Position numbers and translations under genes: made by a program. Source: Candidatus Absconditabacterales bacterium (GTDB lineage: Bacteria > Patescibacteriota > Gracilibacteria > Absconditabacterales > Absconditicoccaceae). From it: 5,440 bases of DNA. This document shows, in pieces, positions 1-5,440 of this stretch. Within the stretch, counting starts at the first letter, position 1. Each line of letters opens with the position of its first letter. The notes below the pieces were generated by a model. The model had not been told where the DNA came from. It did no database searches and saw only the letters and a list, made by a program, of their open reading frames with translations. The DNA lies in the NCBI GenBank assembly GCA_937965925.1, contig CALCME010000110.1:1-5440 (forward strand), given 5' to 3'.

Positions 1-335
1 TTTCGCAGTATGGAGTGGTGCGCGTAGAGGGAGAATATATTACATGAGCTATAGAGAAACCATCTGATACGTCATGACGGTCAAATATGGCTATCATGTG
101 AATGTATATTCTTCCAAGATCTATCTTTGAGTATATCGATAGTACAGAGCCGAATGAGAGATTATGATGAGAGATACAGCTGACTGATGCTATTCAGTCG
201 CTCCTTGAGAAAGAAAAAGAAGCTATTCGTCCATATATCGCATCGTACAACTACCGAGATACGTGAAAATTAGAGTGACGACTTGAGGCAAACCGTGATC
301 TAGCAGAAGTGGACTTCGATCTCCGCAGATTATAA
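1..335 (+). CDS. galU: UTP-glucose-1-phosphate uridylyltransferase (GalU family), C-terminal part, cut by the left edge
   Basis: Read in frame from position 3 with TGA as Gly, this gives 110 residues ending at TAA 333-335. GalU makes UDP-glucose from UTP and glucose-1-phosphate in the cytoplasm, feeding glycan and exopolysaccharide synthesis. Visible family marks, in order, are YGVV near the start, IEKPS (the sugar-binding Glu-Lys pair), SNMAIMGMYIL followed by IFEYI, then GGEIQLTDAI and a closing RDTG...LEANRDLA, matching the GEIQLTDA and DTGxKLxYLxAN blocks of GalU. The N-terminal nucleotide-binding half lies outside the window. Seven in-frame TGA codons fall at glycine positions, including Gly-Gly of GGEIQLTDA and the Gly of RDTG. 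The next gene is a paralogue only 25 bases downstream, so the two probably share a transcript. The family is clear. UTP specificity is inferred from the C-terminal blocks only. Confidence 0.85.
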
Positions 336-360
336 TGTTTTACCAGAAATTGAGATGAAG

Positions 361-1167
361 ATGAAAGCGATAGTCTGATGTGCCTGATACTGAACACGTA
401 TGTTGCCGATCACCAAAGTGATTCCTAAGGTGATGTTGCCTGTCTGACCGAAGCCAGTGATACAGTATGTTGTTGAATGACTTGTATGAGCATGAGTAAC
501 AGATATCACATTAATTGTCTCTCAGTGACAGACAATGTTACTAGAGTATTTTACCAATGCACATGAGCTTATCCGTCACCTGCGTGTAGTATGAAAAGAA
601 AGTGAAGCAGTGTGACTAGAAGAACTGATGGATATAGCATCTATCTCATTTGTCTTTCAACATGAACCACTTTGAACAGCACATATGGTATGATGTGCAG
701 AGAAGGTTATGGGCGATAGTCCTTTTTTTATGGTCTATGGTGATACTATCTATCACCCGTCTATTTTTACTGAGATGAGTGCATCGTTTGCAGAAGAACC
801 TATACTGCATGTGTGATGAACAGAAGTGTCGTCAGAAGAAATATCTCGCATGGGAGCGTTTGATATAGATAATGGATATGTGAGATGAATTGTAGAAAAA
901 CCTGCTCCATGAACAGAGCCATCTCGTATTGCAAATATGTCTCCTCACTTATATACGCCATCTATCTTTCCATATATTCATAAGACTCAAGTGAGTGCTC
1001 GTGGCGAGTTAGAAGTTACGGACTCCCTAACAATGTATGCACAAGATCATCGTGTGAAGCCTTTTGTGTATACTCATCCAATACGAGATACATGAAGCTT
1101 AGATTCACGACTAAGAGCTCAAGATGAGATGGCTACACGCAATTTTTCTTTTGATATGAAAGCATAG
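361..1167 (+). CDS. GalU-like sugar-1-phosphate nucleotidyltransferase, complete (268 aa)
   Basis: The protein is a cytoplasmic transferase that would couple an NTP to a sugar-1-phosphate. Residues 6-13 read GCAGYGTR, followed by MLPITKVIPKVMLPV and KPVIQYVVE at 31-39, the N-terminal signature of GalU/RfbA-type pyrophosphorylases. Further on are HEPLGTAH (101-108), YGDT (126-129, where GalU has a D-D/D-V metal site), VEKP (178-181), GELEVTDSL and RDTGSLDSRL. All three glycines of GCAGYGTR are TGA, as are 17 of about 22 glycines overall. ATG 361 is chosen because homologues begin MKA just before the loop and GAG at 352-354 gives a short ribosome-binding site. ATG 355 would add two residues. 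It is somewhat shorter than typical GalU (about 290-300 aa). The C-terminal half is recognisably paralogous to the upstream gene but diverged (IANMSPHLY against SNMAIMGMY), so the substrate may differ. It ends at TAG. Confidence 0.85.
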
Positions 1168-1223
1168 TATTTTCTTTTTTTGTAGATATATTTGATGCTG
1201 TTTATTCTATAGGGTAGTAGCGT
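1168..1223 (+). promoter_or_regulatory. Short intergenic leader with Shine-Dalgarno-like AGGG for the ligase-peptidase gene
   Basis: This gap of 56 bases begins with a T-rich run (about 1170-1181). AGGG at 1211-1214 lies nine bases before ATG 1224, and an in-frame TAG at 1218-1220 prevents any further upstream start in that frame. Together these fix 1224 as the start. I do not see a stable hairpin before the T run, so termination after the nucleotidyltransferase is uncertain and read-through into the next gene is possible. Confidence 0.45.
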
Positions 1224-3623
1224 ATGTGTCCACGAGGATTATTGTGACTGAATGATAGAAACTTATCATATATAAAGAAGTATAACCCAAGAAAAGAGAT
1301 TCGCCTTGCAGATAATAAGTATAAGTCTAAGAAGTTTCTTTCGCAGAGATGAATTCCAGTACCTGAAACGTTTGTACATCTCAGAAATCGTACACAGTTA
1401 CGTGATTTTTCTTTTTCTTCACTTCCAGATTCATTTGTGATCAAGCCAAATAAGTGAAGTAGATGACAGTGAATTATGATCGTCTCTCGCGTCGAAAACA
1501 CACCTGAGATTCAAGAAAAACAAGTTGCACTAAAGGCATTTACATGAACGAAGGATCAGTTTGTTTATAAGTCATGAGGTCAGTATCTAACAGAAGATCA
1601 GATGAAGATGCAGGTATTTGACTTCTTTGATGGGCGTTACTCTCTGGGTGAGAGACCTGATACAGTACTTATAGAAGAAAAACTTATTCCTGGAGATGGA
1701 TTTGCGGAGTTCTGTAAGTATGGACTTGCGGATATTAGAGTTATTACGTTCAATCTTGTTGCTATTGCTGCTATGGTAAGAATTCCAACTGCGACATCAC
1801 AAGGAAAAGCAAATATGGATCTATGATGAGCTGCTGCATGAATTGATGTAGGATCGTGAGTTATAAACACGTTCTATATCAATAAAAAGGTATACAAGAA
1901 GAGCTTTCCTGATCCATATAAACATCTTCAATGAATGAAACTTCCGTACTGGGATGACGTGTTGTTGTACTCATCGAGTATTCAGTATTTTGTGAATATG
2001 GGGTACCTTGCGCATGACTGGGTGCTTACAACTGATGGACCGAAGATTCTAGAAATAAATGCGAGAGCGTGAACAAAAATCCAGAATGTTGCACTCGTTC
2101 CTCTGAGATATAGACTAAAGAAAGTGTGAGATCTTGTCATAGACTCTCCAGAGAAGTGAGTTGAGATAACTAAGTCTCTCTTCTCTAAAAACCAGTCTCT
2201 CCCAAGAGAGAAAGTAATCTATCTGTCACAGTATGCGACTGTCTCGTACGATGACGATGAGAGAGAAAACGAAGATGTCGTCGTGAACGTGGAGCTCAAG
2301 CAACAAGAAAATAAGGCACATCCATCACTCGTTAAGCGTATGGATGATGCGTGATATCGTCTCTTGTTAGCAGGATCATGAATTAGACGAACAAAACTAT
2401 CGTTTGTTCCTGATGCATCGCTTGCAGAGAATGTGATTGTTATTGGGGCAGAGACAGCGTCTCGTTATCTTATCAAACCGATCGAAAAGATTCATGATCT
2501 ATTTAGTATCGTCAATCCTGAAAGAACAAGAGAGAGTGAGACACATATTCTCCGTACATTAGATGTAGAGCTAGTGAAGATAAGCAAACGTCTCAACCTC
2601 GTGAGACTGCTCAGACCGACAAATTATATAGACGAGCTAGATCGTTTCTTGACCCGACGTGGAAGATATAATCCAACATTCACGTACCGTTGGCCAGCAG
2701 AGAAGAAACTGCAAACGTATGAAGATAAATTGCTCTACTATAAAGAGCAGTACTTTGGGAAAGAGACACCGCTTGTGAGTGAGTTTTGATGAGTGTTTAG
2801 AGATAAGATAGATGAGTGACTGTTGCGTATCCGTCTCTTGAAGGCGTATCGTGAACAAAACGTAGGTCAGATTGCACTCCTCAATGAGAAGTACTACGGA
2901 GCGATCGAGGAGCCAGTTCTAGAAATCGCTCGTAGACGTATCGCTGCATGAACGAATAATCAAGAACTCTTATGACCAAAGTTAAATATAGCAGAACAGA
3001 AACGTATCATTGCGAAGTATCTGACTGATAGATGAATTAAAGACTATAGGATAGAAGTAACATCACAGGCGATATCAAGAATATCTGTATCCCTGCTCAA
3101 TGGTGTCGTGAAGGTAAAACTCTCTGTCTGATCTAATCTGAGAGAGATAGGAATCTATGCGACGCTTGCTCATGAAATAGATACACACATCATGAGATGA
3201 ATACATGGAAATGATTCGGGATGGAATATTCTTTCTAGTGGTACGGCATTCTACGAGAAGACAGAAGAGTGACTTGCTGTATATAAGGCAAAGCTCCAAA
3301 ATCCTGAATGATTTGCATCTGACGCTATCTACTATAGATACCTCTTTCTCTCACTAACTCCTGATACATCATTCGTAAAACTTGTCGATGCGATCGATGA
3401 TACATGATTTGCGACATGAGATATGTCTAAGTTATTTAAGAGTGCTCTGAGGTGTAAGAGATGACTCGAGAATACAAGTATTCCAGGCCCTGGGGTCTTC
3501 TTGAAAGACAAGGTTTATGTTGATGGGTTGATGATGATAGAAAATCTTGTCGAAGAGTGATTTGATGTAGACAAGTTGATGATAGGGAAGGTAAAGGAAA
3601 GTGATTTGGATATGATAGTGTAG
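1224..3623 (+). CDS. Fusion protein: ATP-grasp alpha-L-glutamate-ligase-like domain plus DUF1704/MATCAP-type metallo-carboxypeptidase (799 aa)
   Basis: Residues about 1-300 are an ATP-grasp ligase resembling the alpha-L-glutamate ligase-like family (RimK relatives). Marks are GLNDRN near the start, RLADNKYKSKKFL, GIPVPET, the ATP-binding FVIKP (71-75) with loop GSRGQG (78-83), LIEEKL (150s), DIRV (170-173), GKANMDLGGAAAGID (195-209) and the metal-site EINARAG (277-283). Such enzymes form an amide bond from ATP, a carboxylate and an amino acid. Residues about 300-410 are an unassigned linker. From about 410 comes a DUF1704 region with NPTFTYR, LAHEIDTH (HExxxH, H650, E651, H655), LSSGTAFYE, EEGLAVY (E682 the likely third metal ligand), and a tail with KRG (745-747) and FLKDKVY. 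DUF1704 includes MATCAP, the tubulin tyrosine carboxypeptidase, and bacterial QEGLA-motif proteins. No signal peptide or membrane segment is seen, so it is probably cytoplasmic. About 31 in-frame TGA codons read as Gly. Domain families are secure; substrates are unknown. Confidence 0.88.
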
Positions 3624-3642
3624 AAAATTTGCACGAACTGAT

Positions 3643-3676
3643 AAAAAATATTATAGTTAAGCTATAATATTTTTTT
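3643..3676 (+). terminator. Intrinsic terminator: 14-bp perfect A/T-rich hairpin with T tract
   Basis: The left arm 3643-3656 (AAAAAATATTATAG) is the exact reverse complement of 3662-3675 (CTATAATATTTTTT), with a five-base loop TTAAG. The right arm runs into a T tract ending at 3676. It begins 19 bases after the TAG of the ligase-peptidase gene, as expected for its terminator. The A run on the left arm means it could also work on the other strand, but both neighbouring genes are on the + strand. The stem has only one G-C pair next to the loop, so strength depends on the long stem and the T run. Confidence 0.7.
3663..3668 (+). promoter_or_regulatory. Candidate -10 box (TATAAT) for the downstream gene, inside the terminator arm
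   Basis: A perfect TATAAT lies 19 bases before ATG 3688, which would place transcription start around 3675 and leave a leader of only about a dozen bases. No good -35 is seen 16-18 bases upstream; TTGCAC at 3629-3634 is too far. Because the hexamer is part of an A/T palindrome it may be chance. There is no Shine-Dalgarno-like purine run before 3688, which would fit a very short or leaderless transcript. Confidence 0.35.
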
Positions 3677-3687
3677 CTTATATTAAT

Positions 3688-5440
3688 ATGACTGATAAAG
3701 AGATTGAGTGATTAAACTATGGTAATCCTTTGATTGAAGAACTTGCAGCCTTATGGGCTGACGGAAGTTATGAGTTTTTACGTGAACGAACATTCAAATA
3801 TGCTGAACAAGAATGAGTACGATATAATAAATGACTCTGGGAGTTAGGGGTTTCAGATAAAGTAAAGAGTATTGATGTTACTGAAAAGTTAAATCAGTAT
3901 GTAGTTACAAAAAGTGTATATGACAATACACAACAAAACTTAATTTCAAAAAGAGAGAGTATTAAAATGCTAAAGAGTAGTATTGAAAAAGATGAGACAA
4001 TTACATGAAAAATGCAAGATATCTCTTTAAAATCACTTCTCTATTTAGAGGGGATGCTTGATCTAATTTTGTTATCTCTGCCATTTGAAGCAGAGAAATG
4101 ATGATATTCAGATGAAATTAACTCTATAGTATGAGAGTGAAAAGAATATAATTCAAGAATTGAAGTTCAAGAAGCAATCCAGGCAAAAGAAATGACTGTT
4201 TACTGATCAAAACTAATTAAAAATACAATTGAAGATCTCGATAGAATTCAAAAGTATACTATGAGTCTATTAGAATGAGAAAAAGTAAATAACTTAATTG
4301 ATGATAATGGTGATTCAAAGTTAGTTGATGAATTTACTGACTTATTGAATGAAGTATTTGAATGATCTGACTGAGACTTTTTGATAACTAAAGATGAGAG
4401 TTTTTCTTCTTTGGGTGCAGTGAAAAATGATAATAAAAAAGAACAAAAAGAAGATATAAATAGTAAAAGTGATTTTGAGAAATTAGAAGCAAAACTTTTT
4501 GGTACTATGTTAGACAGAGAAGATATTGTTTGGTTTGGCTCAGAAAAAAAATGATATGCGAGTCTGTTTGAACAGTTTTTTGATATTATGTGAATTGATG
4601 TTCCAGTGGATGTAAGTACAGACTATGCATCTATGTTTGATTGAAAAAATGCATTTTGAATTCCTGGGAAAGCATCAGAAAAACAGATTAAACTTGATAG
4701 ATTTCTAAAGTTATTGTGACATGAAGTAGAAACGCATTATATTGATATGCACAATGAGTCTATAGTGTTATCTAACGTAAGATGATGAAATAATATGCCT
4801 GCAGTAGAGTCATGGGCTGTTTGAATGGATTCACTAAATGCGGGTGAAGACGTACTTAATCCAGAGTTACAGTCTAATTATGTTGAGATTTTGGCATGAG
4901 AGGTTTTATGATGAGATAAACTTAAGCGTTTTCTTTATCTATATCATAAACTTCTTGGTACTAAATCAACTGATGAGGCTCTGATATCGTATGTAAAAGA
5001 TAGGATATATAGAAGAAAGAGGTGATATGATGTTTCATTGCCATGAGTTCAACATAAAGATATTGCATACCAAAAATGACAGGATGAAATGATTCAATTC
5101 ATAAAAGAAAATGAGTGAAATAATGGCTTATTAAGAGCTTACTTTTATTGAAGAGTCTCGTTTGATGAGCTAGAAGACTTAAAACTATTGTGAGAACCTC
5201 ATGAAGAAAAGAGTGGAGATATAAGCGATAGTATTATTGATTTAGAAAAAGAATATAGAAAACTAACAATAAATGGAAAGAATAGTGAAGAAACTAAGAG
5301 TAGATTGATAGAAATAGAAAAAGAGATTAAAGATAAAAAGAAAGAGAAGATCTTGATGCCATTATTTTTATCATCCTATATGAAATTATATTTCCAAAGG
5401 AGGTTGTGTGAAGAAGCTATGAAGAGGTGAAGAGATGTGG
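3688..5440 (+). CDS. Divergent DUF1704/MATCAP-like metallopeptidase with long N-terminal extension, open at the right edge (at least 584 aa)
   Basis: From ATG 3688 the frame stays open to the window edge with about 30 TGA codons read as Gly and no TAA/TAG. Residues 1-245 are charged and probably helical, with no family I recognise. A Lys/Asn/Glu-rich linker at about 246-261 follows. Residues about 265-485 match the peptidase half of the upstream gene: LLGHEVETH (H345, E346, H350) against LAHEIDTH, ESWAVGM (E374) against EEGLAVY, then KRGYDVSLPG (444-453), HKDIAY and GRVSFDEL against KRG, SIPG, LKDKVY and GKVKESDL. The HExxxH residues and the downstream Glu are kept, so a metal-dependent peptidase is plausible. 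Residues about 519-556 form a Lys/Glu-rich, probably coiled helix. No signal peptide or membrane segment is evident. No Shine-Dalgarno precedes the start. Base composition and codons (AGA, TTA, AAT) are more A/T-rich than in the preceding gene. Homology to DUF1704 is my own motif alignment; activity and substrate are unknown. Confidence 0.75.

Noticed and set aside
1158..1181. Possible terminator at the end of the second nucleotidyltransferase gene
   Set aside because: There is a T run, but only a four-base GAAA/TTTC pairing precedes it, too weak to call.
1180..1208. Possible promoter for the fusion gene: TTGTAG (1180-1185), 17-base spacer, TATTCT (1203-1208)
   Set aside because: Only about 3/6 and 4/6 matches to the sigma-70-type consensus in A/T-rich sequence, which is expected by chance.
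1202..1501. 99-codon open frame on the - strand
   Set aside because: It lies antisense to the start of the ATP-grasp domain, whose family motifs are clear on the + strand. Its protein shows no recognisable motif, and its only virtue is absence of standard stops.
1602..2789. Two separate short + strand genes (1602-1826 and 2433-2789)
   Set aside because: They are pieces of the single 1224-3623 frame, cut by TGA codons that are glycine here.
1..5440. A cluster of pseudogenes full of nonsense mutations, or selenocysteine/tryptophan recoding
   Set aside because: Only TGA interrupts the frames, never TAA or TAG. There are no frameshifts over more than 5 kb, and TGA sits on conserved glycines. 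Selenocysteine would not occur about 30 times per gene, and Trp already uses TGG.

Overview
The window comes from an organism that reads UGA as glycine (genetic code 25). This is the code of Candidatus Absconditabacteria (SR1) and Gracilibacteria within the Patescibacteria/CPR. With standard stops the sequence falls into short fragments. With TGA as Gly it resolves into four same-strand genes that end only at TAA or TAG and fill almost the whole window. The assignment to glycine, not tryptophan, rests on position: TGA falls on invariant glycines, such as all three in the GxxGxGTR-type loop of the second gene and the Gly-Gly before EIQLTD in the first. TGG is used separately for Trp.

Layout, all on the + strand. 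(1) 1-335: C-terminal 110 residues of a GalU-type glucose-1-phosphate uridylyltransferase. (2) 361-1167: a complete, more divergent GalU-like sugar nucleotidyltransferase of 268 aa, 25 bases downstream and probably co-transcribed. (3) 1224-3623: a 799-aa two-domain protein. An N-terminal ATP-grasp ligase of the alpha-L-glutamate-ligase-like family is joined to a C-terminal DUF1704/MATCAP-type metallo-carboxypeptidase with an HExxxH motif and a downstream EEGLA glutamate. (4) 3688-5440, open at the right edge: an AT-rich gene of at least 584 codons. Its N-terminal part is not recognisable. Its middle is a second, highly divergent DUF1704-like peptidase domain with HEVETH, ESWAV and a matching KRG...KD..Y tail. 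A strong 14-bp A/T hairpin with a T tract separates genes 3 and 4.

Genes 1 and 2 would supply activated sugars (UDP-glucose or similar). Genes 3 and 4 are the interesting part. One polypeptide carries a predicted ATP-dependent amino-acid ligase and a predicted carboxypeptidase, and a second protein with the same peptidase fold follows. By analogy with tubulin tyrosine ligase (ATP-grasp) and MATCAP (DUF1704), which add and remove a C-terminal tyrosine in eukaryotes, this could be a bacterial add/remove system acting on a peptide or protein terminus. That is inference; the substrate cannot be read from the sequence. I see no tRNA, rRNA, mobile element or CRISPR array.
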